A DNA stretch of 64,000 nucleotides from Nematostella vectensis (taxonomy: Eukaryota; Cnidaria; Anthozoa; Actiniaria; Edwardsiidae): assembly GCF_932526225.1 (NCBI RefSeq), contig NC_064045.1, positions 4,784,498 through 4,848,497 on the forward strand. The letters are read 5' to 3'. The position numbers and the translations under genes were made by a program. Each line of letters opens with the position of its first letter. Position 1 is the first letter of the stretch. Positions 1 to 11,030 of this stretch are shown in pieces. The notes below the pieces were generated by a model, which was not told where the DNA came from, did not search any database, and saw nothing but the letters and a program-made list of their open reading frames with translations.

Positions 1-193
1 CAACGCGCGCGAAATTTCTCCGAGTTCGCTTGAGCTCTTCGCTTATACTTCTCTTCGCTTTCTCCACATTCTTGCAAAATTGCTGCAGCTGTTTATCCTG
101 TATGGCGTTTCTCGTGTGGATCGATTTGGCAACGTTTGATGAAAACAGCGAAGACGTTCTTCTATCCATCAAACACAACCTCTCTCTACCCAT
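1..193 (-). CDS. LPPI/CRYLR family member F0, N-terminal part, cut by window edge
   Basis: A minus-strand frame opens with ATG at 193 (a second ATG at 169) and stays open to base 1, about 64 codons. From the second Met the protein reads MDRRTSSLFSSNVAKSIHTR and continues N-A-I-Q-D-K-Q-L, then a Lys/Glu-rich helix. This lines up with the starts of F1 (NKKAKDIFLRNALQERRL) and F2 (TKTARSILSKNSIQEMKF). Met-169 is the preferred start because it matches the family start; an in-frame stop lies upstream of Met-193. No function is known. The C-terminal LPPI and CRYLR motifs would lie outside the window. A TATA-like box lies about 100 bases upstream. Membership rests on the N-terminal similarity only. 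Confidence 0.65.
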   Translation of the reverse strand, partial: MGRERLCLMDRRTSSLFSSNVAKSIHTRNAIQDKQLQQFCKNVEKAKRSISEELKRTRRNFARV

Positions 194-287
194 AAGTGCA
201 CCACTACAAAGCGCTTTCTTGAATAATTAATCTATCGCGTATAAGTGAACTGTTTTCTGTACAACACACCGCGCGGCCGATGTCAGG

Positions 288-296
288 CTTTATAAG
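288..296 (-). promoter_or_regulatory. TATA-like box upstream of F0
   Basis: The minus strand reads CTTATAAAG inside the near-palindrome GGCTTTATAAGCC, 95 to 120 bases before the two candidate start codons. Position and sequence suit a core promoter; this is inferred. Confidence 0.4.
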
Positions 297-2870
297 CCCG
301 GGCCCATCGTTGACAGGTGGATTTGATAACTGATATCCCAAGCGTCCTCTCGACGACGTTATATTTCCGATTGGAGATCAAAACAAAAACCGTTTTGCCC
401 GGGTCGTGCTCTTTCGCGCGCATTTCCTTCTTACATACATACCCCAGTGTTTCACTTCAAATACTCTATTCCAGCCAAAGACCCTATGACCTACAGACTC
501 TCTAAATTCCTAGAAACCATTTGCTTCTTAATCGTGATGTCCTGCATCCTGCGCTCAAATATTTTGTTTGCGTTTTCGATTTGTCACGGGCAAGCATACA
601 AATGATATAACCTTTCAGCATTTGCCCTCAGGGCATCAACAAATATTTCTACTCCTGATGTAGAGATAGCCTTCTTTCTCACTGTTTGGGTGGCAAAGTT
701 AGTAAATCGTAGGTCGTACTAATTAAACCAGATTAAATCTCCCACGCATTTCAAAACTCATTTTCGCATTACGAAAACCCATATGGATCCCTCTTCAAAT
801 ACAAGTTTCAACACTTCATTTTATTGTTTGATAATTGCCTATTTGAAGCCCATTTAGCATGATAACCAAGGGACTATGCCTCTTATCTCTTATCTCTTAT
901 CCATCTAACCCTCGTACATGCTATACTTGCAATATCAAGGGTACTTTCAAAACCTTTAGCAGTCGTTTTATGATGAATGTTGCGGTGTGCCACGTGATAT
1001 CGCTTGCTTTGTGCGCGTGCGCACTTCACGAGAGGCAATTAGCGTCATCCGATGGGAGTATATGAATCCCCTGCAGATCCCCTCTCCTCCCCCCCCAACC
1101 CCCCCCCCCCCCCCCCCCCCCCCCGCCCTCCTCTCCGGGGCAGAGTCTGCTGGCTAGCTAGAACAAAATGCATACAACAATAAAAAAATCATGCACGTCT
1201 GGGAAACAATAAAAAAAACATGCACGACTGAAACCATCCCCCCCTTCACTTTTCTAATGGTCCGTCTCTTAGCGAGTAGCTGTGTTCGGGATAAATCCCC
1301 TTAACATTCTCTGTCGGCTGTGAGCTTAACAGTGGCGGTTTATAGGAGGCCCGTACCCAGGGGGGGGGGGATGCAGGGGGTGCGAACGGCCAAAAGTTCT
1401 CAATGGATGTGCTATTTGTAGTTTGTAGACAGAACTCAAAATCTTAAACAATGTCACTCTGGTATGTAGCCAAATTCGACAATAAACGTCCCGTGGAGAC
1501 ACTGCAAAGGCAAGAAATAAAAAAATCCCTTTCTAAAGTTTGAGCCCCGGGGTTTGAGCAGTTGAAGTAACGCGGAATCCCTCAACTGCTTAAACGTTAG
1601 AAATACCGCTTATTCTGAAAAAATACACACCACAAAGCAATGAGACTTTACTGTGACCTTTATTCTAGGATATAAGACAATTATAGGAGAATTACAGGAG
1701 GTGATCAATCGTGAACATATTCGAGCTAGTTAACTGGGATTGACTGGAGACTGACTGAGATGTTGGTAAGCCTGTGGTCTCCTTAGGCGCGCACTCAGCT
1801 TTAGACCTTTGATACGCCCCTGCCTTCAGGTCGCTGCTTTAATATGGAATCTTACAAGCGCGCACCTCAGTGCCGAATTCTCGGGGATGAAAGCACATAT
1901 GTTATGGAGTGAAATCTCAGGGGTGAGGCGTGGCCCTCGTAGACAATTTTCCTTGTTAGGTTAGAATTTAATCGCCTGGAATTATACATTTTTCTTCCTT
2001 GTGATTAATTTTCTTGTCTATAATCGATAAAAGTCTATAGATTGTTAACTTGTCACATGGGATAAACTGGCATTCTATCGCGTGATTCTTCGCCAGTATT
2101 AACCTTTCCTGTATTTCTTTTGTTTATCATATGATGACTTCCAGTTTTCTTTAATGTGTACGTGATGTTTTTCTTCAGGCGTTCACCGTCTTTTAAGACT
2201 TGTTCATCGTCTTTTAAGACTTGTTTATATTTTAAGAATTGTTGCAATCTCATTCCTTTGTTCTTGCGTCGAGTGAGAACCATCATTTAATGTTTTATAT
2301 CCCATAAATGATTTTCTATTCTGGCCTTCAACAGTCTCCGTCAACCGCCATTGTGCCATCCTAGCAAAGTACCAAATGCGGAAAAGCACCCATTTTCATC
2401 GGCGGATTTTGGGAAGCAAATGCGATATTTTCGATTGAATTTGGTAAATAAAGTATCAAACTTTATTTTAGATGGTTATTTCGAGATTTTAGTACATTAT
2501 GTGACTTCCAATAATAAATTAAAACAATAAACAAATGTGTGACTGTCAAGGACTCGTTCACGTTCTTTATCTCATGGAATCTTCTAGTTCTCTTTCCTGT
2601 GTACGTGATTTATTTCCCGGGGCGGTAATGTATCATCAAGAAAGCTGTTCTATAAACAAGCCCTTGATAAATGCCCCATCCGCGTCAGTACCGCGCGCTC
2701 ATCACGAACGTCTTACACTATGCGTACTTCAGGCAGAGTTCTCAGGGAGTAGGGTTACCATTTGACGTGATTTGCGCACGCGAATGGAAGCTTTTAATAA
2801 GCATCAGATAAATGATTTATGTAAGTTTGTGGAAGTGGAGTGGAATTACAAAATAGCGTGATACGGTGTC

Positions 2871-3040
2871 TGATACAGCACGATTTATTTGTATGCGACA
2901 CCTCTACATCTCGAGTCGTAGAGTGTAAATCAGTCTACGACTCCGCTAAGATGCTCGACAACGAAAGTCGTATTGTGTAATTCAGTGCTAAGACATGTCG
3001 TAGGCAGGTCGCATACGACTAAATCGTGATGTCTTAATCA
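2871..3040. mobile_element. MITE-like inverted-repeat element, 170 bp
   Basis: The two ends are imperfect inverted copies: the left arm at 2871-2904 contains CACGATTTATTTGTATGCGA and the right arm at 3004-3040 contains TCGCATACGACTAAATCGTG. A perfect 10-bp hairpin (GAGTCGTAGA/TCTACGACTC) lies inside near 2922-2951. No coding capacity and no clear target duplication. Confidence 0.6.
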
Positions 3041-3734
3041 GCCTTTAAGGTTGTTGACAATCAAAATGTCGTTACAAACAATAACGCGAAGCACGATTTT
3101 CTTGACAGCGCCCCTCTCACTAAACAGGAATGTGTGAGGCTGACCTAGACAGGATTTAAAAACCACCCAGATACATATAGACATTTGCAAAGGCTTCATG
3201 TCGATATTTTGTGTGAAATGATAGGTTTTGCTTACAAGGTTAAGCTGTATTTCTCACATGTCTGGGAATTGGCGACTGTTTGAAGTACGGATTGCATTCA
3301 GGTCAATTCGGGACCGACCATTTGAAAGGGAGGTACTGATTTTTTTTTTCGCGTCCAGTTGCTTTGCTCGAGTTCTATCTGAAATATCTCTAAGAAGAGA
3401 TCGCTTGCCGCAACCTACCCCTTAGATATCAAATGGCGCATTTTCGGTTATGGGCTGTAGAAAGGGATTACTATGAATTTGTAGGCCCTTTCTAGTTTCT
3501 ATTACAAGGTTAAGCTATTTCCCTAAAAAGTGTCTGAGAATTAATGGATCTTTAGCAAAGGAGCGATCATAGGTCAAATGGGGTGCCGCAAAAATGATAA
3601 AAAAATCTTACTTTACCGTTCTAGCGGCTCTACACGAGGAATTGAAAATAAATTGTACGAACAATGAATGCTCTTTATCGGAGAATGACAATCACTTGAT
3701 AGGTATGTATATGTATGATACGCACCGTGAAACC

Positions 3735-3970
3735 CCTTCCAGAGAATACGCTCCGCGCGCATCAAGTCTCGTGCTTTTATAACTTTTAAGATTAAAATCT
3801 TTTAAACCAGCCTTTCCAGAGAAAATCTTTTCAACCAGCCCCTTCCAGAGAGTACGCTCCGTGCGCATCAAGTCTCGTGCTTTTATAACTTAATCTTTTA
3901 AACCAGCCTTTCCAGAGAGTACGCTCCGCGCGCATCAAGTCTCGTGCTTTTATAACTTTTAAGATTAACA
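3735..3970. repeat. Short tandem repeat, three copies
   Basis: Three imperfect copies of a segment with the core GAGTACGCTCCGCGCGCATC, followed by AAGTCTCGTGCTTTTATAAC. Spacing is uneven (about 105 and 67 bases), so the array has lost parts of units. Confidence 0.75.
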
Positions 3971-4700
3971 TTTTAAACCGGCCTTTTCTTGATCTCCCTT
4001 TTCGTGCCTTCGCTTGCTAAACCGATTTGAATCTTTATCGGATCTTCTGGATTAGATGCGATGAGTCCTAGGCAAAACAGAGGCAAACGCCACGCACACT
4101 CTTGCAACTTTGATACGATGCACTTTTTAGTGCTTTTTGTCCCCGCATTATTTATATCGACTTTAATTGACAAGTCATGAGTTTTCACTTTTCGATTTGG
4201 AAAACTTTTTATTATATAAAAACATAAACGATTGCGGAACACTTCACAAATACAAATACGCAGACAAATGTGATCATTTTTGCGTGCCCAAAAGATGGTT
4301 TGAAACCACATGCTCTCTATATTACTTTTAGGAGACTTTAGAAATATGCAACTTAATTTTTTTCCTGAATTTGAGCATATAATATACAGTATATCACTAT
4401 GGATTTATCTTCCACAAGGCCTCTTCAGGGATTAGATGGCATCAAGAACAAACCGGAAAAACTCATCTTTGTGGTTGTGGTTGGATTAATGTTTTTACTT
4501 AAGGGGGACTTCCAACCTTGAATTGCGAAAACCAATAACGAAAAGCCACGTTTTACTATAATGTGGATGTTTAAGCGAATGGGTAGTTGTTGAGAAATGG
4601 GAATAATGATGGTAAAATCTTATCCGAATTATATGCGCAATCAATATAGCAAGTTTTTTTTATCGTCCCCTGGATAGCGACGCCCGATTAATGTTCAATC

Positions 4701-4710
4701 AAATATATAA
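4701..4710 (+). promoter_or_regulatory. TATA-like box upstream of F1
   Basis: AAATATATAA lies 165 bases before the preferred F1 start and is followed by a pyrimidine-rich CTCCTGTCTCTCTC stretch. It is a plausible core promoter; inferred from position. Confidence 0.3.
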
Positions 4711-4874
4711 CCTCCTGTCTCTCTCACAAAGAGCTGTCGTAAGTGACAGAAGATACAAACCAAACAAATCCACTTGAAGACTTTGTACATCATCATTATA
4801 AAAAAACACGAAAACAGGGTGTCATGGAGTTCATAGCATTGTCTGGGTTCCAGTGGTTAACTAAAGAAAAAAAC

Positions 4875-5993
4875 ATGAATACAACGAGGCCCCTTCAAAC
4901 ACATCTATCCAACAAAAAAGCAAAAGACATATTTTTACGAAATGCTCTTCAGGAACGAAGACTCTCTGAAGCGACCAAAGAAGTGGACAAATCCAAACAG
5001 AAGATGAAATCAGAAATCACGAAAGCCAAGAAACAGCTCGAGAAAAAGATAGGGAAAAGAACGGAGGTAATTATATCTGATAATGAACTGCGAAGCCATA
5101 GTTTTGGGTCATTTTTTAAGGAGCAAAACTCAGATTCTCTTTTACCTCATAAACCGCGCACGATTTCAGAATCTGGCTCTCATTCATCTGAAAGAAGCCC
5201 TAGGCTTCTACGAAGATCGACTTTGGCTAACTGTGCTGTCAGACCCCCATCTGAGCTACGACGGCAAGTGATTTTATCACAAACTCGTGAAAAAGGAGCA
5301 AGTGCTTCAAATTATACAAAGGAAAATCTTAAAGAAAATGCAACAAAGACTGACTCAGCATTACGACGAAGCGACCCTGCCATTCCTGTTATTCTTATCG
5401 AGGGGGACAAATCCAAGGAAAGGGATGAAAAACCGACCAGGAAAACTTCTTTTGAACGTAGCCTTAGTACCGGGGATCTTCAGAGCCTTGTTCGACCAAC
5501 TCAAGGTGAATATACCTCGCTTTTCCCGCTGCACAACAGAAGACGAACAAGCAGCGCCAGTAGTGCACAAGCGGACGAAGTCATTGACAGTCTTAACCAG
5601 TGTGTTTGTAATTTCTTGCAAGTAGCTTCCCCCCAGCTTCGACCAAGGCGAAAGGTGTACTCAGAAGAACCGTTCTATTTGAAGAAGTCCCGTCCTTCGA
5701 GTCTGATTCTACCGGGTCAACAACCACCGAAAGGTCTCCATAATGGAGATGACTTAGTAAACAATACGGGTGATATGATTAAGGAAAAGCCACTGAAAGA
5801 ATTGTTACCGCCAATTGTGTTACCGAGTATTTATCAATCCGAGGAGGCAAGGAAGAAATGTGAAAAAGGGAATGAAAAGAACCGGCAAATTGCGAGGAAA
5901 AAGGCCCGACCAAGGAGCGCAGAGATAGATGTTGATAGACTTGTAGGCCAGCTAAAGGACTGTAGATATTTGAGGTTGAAATCCGAAAAATAG
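4875..5993 (+). CDS. LPPI/CRYLR family member F1, single exon, 372 aa
   Basis: No known family is recognised. The start is Met-4875 (MNTTRPLQTHLSNKKAKDIF), which matches the starts of F0 and F2. The frame is open upstream to 4743, with another Met at 4824, so a longer protein is possible. Order of features: N-terminal A-K-D-I-F-L-R-N-A segment, Lys/Glu-rich helix, disordered Ser/Arg-rich middle, RSLSTGDLQSL, VYSEEPFYL, ELLPPIVLPSIYQ and near the C-terminus LKDCRYLRLK. No signal peptide, membrane segment or enzyme motif is visible. The RxxS sites look like basophilic kinase or 14-3-3 targets (inference). An AATAAA follows about 60 bases after the stop. The next gene, F2, lies on the same strand. 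Confidence 0.8.
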   Translation: MNTTRPLQTHLSNKKAKDIFLRNALQERRLSEATKEVDKSKQKMKSEITKAKKQLEKKIGKRTEVIISDNELRSHSFGSFFKEQNSDSLLPHKPRTISESGSHSSERSPRLLRRSTLANCAVRPPSELRRQVILSQTREKGASASNYTKENLKENATKTDSALRRSDPAIPVILIEGDKSKERDEKPTRKTSFERSLSTGDLQSLVRPTQGEYTSLFPLHNRRRTSSASSAQADEVIDSLNQCVCNFLQVASPQLRPRRKVYSEEPFYLKKSRPSSLILPGQQPPKGLHNGDDLVNNTGDMIKEKPLKELLPPIVLPSIYQSEEARKKCEKGNEKNRQIARKKARPRSAEIDVDRLVGQLKDCRYLRLKSEK

Positions 5994-6055
5994 ATGCGGA
6001 CTTGAATAACTTGATTCCCAACAACAACAATCTGATTTATACCTAAAATGATAAT

Positions 6056-6061
6056 AATAAA
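6056..6061 (+). terminator. Polyadenylation signal of F1
   Basis: AATAAA lies 63 bases after the F1 stop codon in an AT-rich 3' flank. Confidence 0.45.
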
Positions 6062-6847
6062 CATAATATTGTTTCTTGTGGCTCTCATTTTCTACATCTA
6101 CAAAGAACTAAATCAAGTTGGGTGGAAATTATTACAATTTATGCAAAAGTTCTAACCGTCAATGAGCTGTTTGGTTCAAGTCACTCATTGACAGAGATTG
6201 GGCTACCTGTGTTTTAAGTGCCGCGGGTGATTATATAATAAATATTTTCAATGGAGGAAATATTTCCACGCTGAAGAAAACGTAATGACTTTTCCTTGTC
6301 ACCTGTGCACTGCGCTAAATCTTAACTTGAAACCCAAAGTTTATAATAACCTGGATAAATATTGGGGAATTAAAGAAAACTGCGGTGCAAACGATGCCAA
6401 AATGAAACGCATGTTGTAAAAAGAACAACAACAAAAACAGCGTCGAAAATAATATGATATATTTATTGAGCCAATTGCATTACAGACTAAATTAAAAAGA
6501 GAATAACAACAACAAACAAGTGTCAAAAAAAAAATATATATGTATATTGAGCCTGTTGCATTATAAACTAAATTGCCCTGAATTCGAGTTCAGTCAGAAA
6601 CATTACATTGATACTTAACAATGACAAAAGTACTAGATCTCTGAGTGTTGGCTACAAACTGACGGTCGGGCAGTGCTCTAGGAGAGAGTGGCGAGGCAGG
6701 GTTCGCAATAACCGACCCTAAAGTTGGTAACGATCTTGCACAGTTCCGCTCTTTCCTCTCGCGCATTGAGGTAAAATTGGTTCGTTGGTCGCGTCTTGGG
6801 GAAGGAAAAATGATCTTAAATGCCGACTCGATTAGTAAATCTAAATA

Positions 6848-7022
6848 TAGCCCTGCTAGCCGGCTCTCATTCAGATTCGGGATTATTTGGAAATGTTTTG
6901 TTTTTACATATTGGGAGGGTGTACCCCAGCGCACTTCGGCCTTGCGCGCTCCACAGAACTCCCAATATTCGATGGCAACACATTTCCGAATAAGCCTGAT
7001 TGAGAGCCGGCTAGCAGGCTAG
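6848..7022. mobile_element. hAT-like MITE with 8-bp target duplication
   Basis: The ends are inverted repeats: left CCTGCTAGCCGGCTCTCATT and right GAGAGCCGGCTAGCAGG, with similarity running about 45 bases inward. The same 8 bases, TCTAAATA, flank it at 6840-6847 and 7023-7030. An 8-bp duplication is typical of hAT transposons. The element is 175 bp and non-coding. Confidence 0.8.
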
Positions 7023-8174
7023 TCTAAATAGAGTGGGAGAGCGGCGTACGCAGGAGAAGCGTACTCTAAACTGAACGAATGACCCTACCAAGCAGGTCCG
7101 TCTGACTCAAACCACTCTTTTTCAACACTCAAGATACTTAACGCGTAGAGACGCCTGTGACTGTAAACGTCGTCTTGATTTTAAGAATACGTCAGGCGAT
7201 CAAGTGAAACGCAGCTGCTGTCATGGACAAAAGAATTTAAATTACGAGCCCTGACTTGAAAGGGAGAGAAAAGGAGATGAGAAGGACAAAGGGGGAAGAG
7301 GGGAGTAAAGTACAGAGATATTCAGAGATAACATACAGGCAAAGCTTTGAGAAGAGAACAAGATGTAAATATCACGCACAGAGGAACAAAGTTAAATAAA
7401 GACAAAGTGGAGATAAACTACTTCAACCCCCACACAAGCCACCAAATAATATCAACAGTCTCGCTGACGAACGAGTACCTTGGTGGAGGCTGGTCCATTT
7501 CCACAGGTAGACCAACTAGAGTATTTACCGAATCTAATATGGCAGACAGTTTGGGAATAAGGGATGGAATCTGAGAAGGAACAGCCATTTTCATCGCGCT
7601 CATTGCCAAATCTGAGCGTGTGACGCCTCTCATATATCTCCCAACTGAATTATTCAAGCAGGTTTTCCTGGCAACTTCGGGAAATAGCAGTATGACGATC
7701 TGGAAATTTAATTAGCTGCCCTGGAATGTTATGTTATTTCACCAGTGTTGTTAGGCAATTTTACATTTTCCACTTTCTAATAGTAAGCTTTTTTATGAAA
7801 TAGGTATGGGTATACATCTGTGGACGTAGTAAAGTTTCTATTACAGCTGTATGAATAGATGGACATCTTCAGATCGTCTGTACCCAGACCTCTGGTCTGC
7901 ACTCCTCTGTGTACGTACACAGTACACAGGGTGCCCAAACAAGTGTCTAACCAAGGGCTGACTCTGTACTTTATTATCTTTTAGTAATAATTTTTTTTCA
8001 CTTGATTCTAAAATAGCCAATGCTCCCTTTAACTTCCTAAAGAGCGAGACAAGAGTTTCTAAGCCAATAAAACCTGAAAAATGCCTGAAACCAAAAGATT
8101 ATATCGCAAATCCAAAGCTCTTCAACTAAATAACTAGAAGCTCCATGACAAATCTCTATTCCTCGGCTCCCAGC

Positions 8175-8360
8175 AGGCGCGTACCCAGGATTGGATGTTG
8201 GTGATGGTGGGGCGGGGGGGGGGGGGGGGGGGGGGGGCAGTCATGGCTATCATATGGACGAAGCACAGTATTTAAAGAGTCCTTAATAAGAAGTGACCGC
8301 TTTTTGGCCGCCAAGGGGGGGGGACGGGGAGGGGTGCGCGCACCCCCTGTGTACGCGCCT
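8175..8360. repeat. Dispersed inverted-end repeat with central G-run
   Basis: Begins AGGCGCGTACCCAGG and ends CCTGTGTACGCGCCT, an inverted pair, around a run of more than 20 G. Partial relatives lie near 1349-1400 and 11510-11560 (GCGTACACAGGGGGTG). A MITE-like family is likely. Confidence 0.55.
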
Positions 8361-10794
8361 TCCCAGTGGATTTAACACATTGACCCCTGAACCGGCCTGT
8401 ACCGGCTTTGGGAAGTACCCACAACCCAAAAAATTCATAAATTCAAAATAAACACAACAAGATGAAGATACTCAGGCATCAGTCTAAGGGATAAATGGTC
8501 TTGCAGATATGCATCCAACCAAGGTGTTGGCATCTACTCTTAAGCCAAATAATAGCACAGGTTCTTTGACAAATCTCAAATCGAACAAGGAAAGAAAAGC
8601 AGAATCACCCCTCTCAATAAAACGCTCAAAATACCACACAAGGGAGAGAGATCAGCAAACACAGCTCAAGACACAAATAGATACCTTTATTCTGATCCTC
8701 CAGGTACATTTCCTTGGCCTCAAAACACAATGCCCATTCCTTGAAGGATTGTACAACCACGAAAATATGTTTACGTATTGCAAAGCATTCTGGGAGATAC
8801 AGGGGAAAATTCACGAGGGGAGGGCCAGTCAACACTCCTCTCCCCAAAGTCAGATGGTTTTTTATAAGTCTTTTCACCCCAAAGCCAAACAAATCAATTC
8901 CAGGCCATACAGACCCAGAATAGCAGTGTAAACAATTTTGGAATCAATTTGGTTTCAGAAAAGACAGCATTTAGGAGAGCTGTGGTGATTCATTAGAAAA
9001 TTATTTTCTCATCCGGGCAAAGCCAAACAAGAAAAAATCATCATGAATCCACCTTTGCTTGCAAATATCCATAAGCAAAGCACTCAATTATGCCCCAAAA
9101 GACTTCATGATGTCCTGAGACACTCCCCTAATATGCTCATAGCTGTATTTTTGATGAAAAATACAAGCAACCATCAACTTGTGCTGGCTTCAGCACATCG
9201 ACGAGGGATTAAAAGTGGGGACCGCAAAGCACTGTTGGAAAGCTTGGATACCGCTGACTAGGTGCAGCTGTGTTTGACTTTGACGGGCTGTATAAAACTC
9301 AGAATAGGGGGGGAGGTATCTGTTTTCAGTCTGTTTTTTGTAAATTCAGCTCCAAAAAAGCCAGGAGTCAATGGGTTAATGAACACAAAGCGTAAGCATA
9401 TTTACGCTCGAAGATTTAGGGATTTTTGCTTTTTCTCAATTGCAAACCCGAATTGTAAAGTACAATTTTACAGTTTATAAGTTCGTGAAGTCTGTCTTGT
9501 CTAGCTTTGTCTCTTTGTCTCGGTCAGCTGTCGCGAGCACCTTTCTCGGCCGTCAATAAAGTGGTCAATCTCCTATCAAAGAATATTTAACCTGCGCAGT
9601 TCCCGTAAGTTAATCCTCTCTAGCGCATTGAATTTAACAGAAATGAAAGGGAAAATATGTTAAAGCCATAAAAATTGCAGATTGATAAGTAATAGATCCA
9701 AAAAGGTAGAGCCAATTGCCCGAGGATCGAACCTCCTAATATCAGATGAAACGAGAGAAAAAATATTGATAATACTTCCAGACATACGCTGAATCGTTGT
9801 ATGGCAGCATAAAGCTTCACGGCTAGGCTGAAGATTTCGGCCCCAGCACCGCTATCTGGCGATTTGTACAACACAAACGAACATGGGGATACAATAACCA
9901 GGATCCCATCCCTGTCTTAGTCGGTTACGCCACATGAGATGTAGACTGAAAAAAATCGGGGTCTTTTTCACGCTTGCGTCTCCTGGGAATTAGCTTGTCG
10001 CTATCAGTGTGATAATTTCGTCAACATACACGAGCCTTAAGCATTTTATGTTAGTCGTGCACGGGCATATAACATCTTCGTATTGGCGCGAATGCGCACA
10101 AATACCAATTTTTATGACCTCCCCTGGACTAATATCAAACAAGAAATTGTTAAGCAAAAACCCGTAACAAAGATTCATGTCATTTATAACCAGCATTATA
10201 AACAGTTAGACATCAATCATAACTTGTGTTATGATGAGTATTGTTGACCACTTTTTAAAATCATCATCCTGCATCATTGTTTAAAAACAAGAAAAAGAAT
10301 CAATATCGGGCCTTAACTTGCGCCTATTCCATTCTCAATGACCAAGGATGTGGGGGGGGGGGGGGGGGGGGCGTTCTAATGTCGTCTCTGAAACATGAGT
10401 TAAAGTGGCCAATCCTTTTAAACTATCATACAAAAATGACAGGCCAATGATTAATGATTTTGTTTTTAATTTTCTCGATACCACTTGTGTAACAGATCTT
10501 TCAATACCGGCAAAGAAATGCACAATTCCACAACAGCGCACAGAAGGAAACCATCCACCTTGGTGAGAAGGAAGTTTACCAACCAACAGAACCGAACCCC
10601 TGGGCTAGATCCACTTGAGTCATTGAGACATTCAATCCATCCTCCATTAAATAACCTCATTCTATTGCTAAAGCTTAAAATAATCTATAGATAATCTATA
10701 ACGATATTAATATAAGTACAATGTTTCTCAATTTTCAAGACGAAACTAAAACACAGTTAAGGGCTCAACCGGGAGCGGAATGTTTAAAATAAAG

Positions 10795-11030
10795 GATTGG
10801 CTAAGCTAGGAGACATGAAGCGTGCGGCATGTTTCCTTAGCCACCTTGAAAATCATTGTAGCGCGCGTCAAATCTTGTAGCAGTGATAAAGTTTCTCGGA
10901 TAGTTGAGAAATATTTTCGTGTCGCGCTCTACAAAGTTTGTCGCGCAATTCATGGTTTGGTAGTGGCTGAACTAGGAAACATTTAGGAGACACATGTCGC
11001 GCTCGACATATTGCCTAGTTTAGCCAGGCC
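10795..11030. mobile_element. MITE-like inverted-repeat element
   Basis: The left end reads GGCTAAGCTAGG and the right end CCTAGTTTAGCC, an imperfect inverted pair, with internal copies of CTAGGAAACATTTAGGAGAC-type sequence. Non-coding, about 235 bp; ends are approximate. Confidence 0.4.

Larger units (their letters stand above)
300..4700. other. Intergenic stretch between F0 and F1
   Basis: No convincing gene is seen. The stretch holds a poly-C run near 1098-1124, a G-run near 1361 with a dispersed GTACCCAGG-type repeat, an inverted-repeat element at 2871-3040 and a short tandem repeat at 3735-3970. Small open frames at 2053-2286 and 3973-4311 (minus) lack recognisable features. Confidence 0.5.

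Noticed and set aside
2053-2286. Minus-strand 77-codon Lys-rich frame
   Set aside because: Contains a small internal duplication (QVLKD) and no other support.
3973-4311. Minus-strand 112-codon frame upstream of F1
   Set aside because: Composition and lack of motifs suggest chance; no family resemblance to F0-F5.
8509-8931. Plus-strand 140-codon frame
   Set aside because: Low-complexity start, no recognisable motif and no neighbours; the opposite strand has better exon-like signals.
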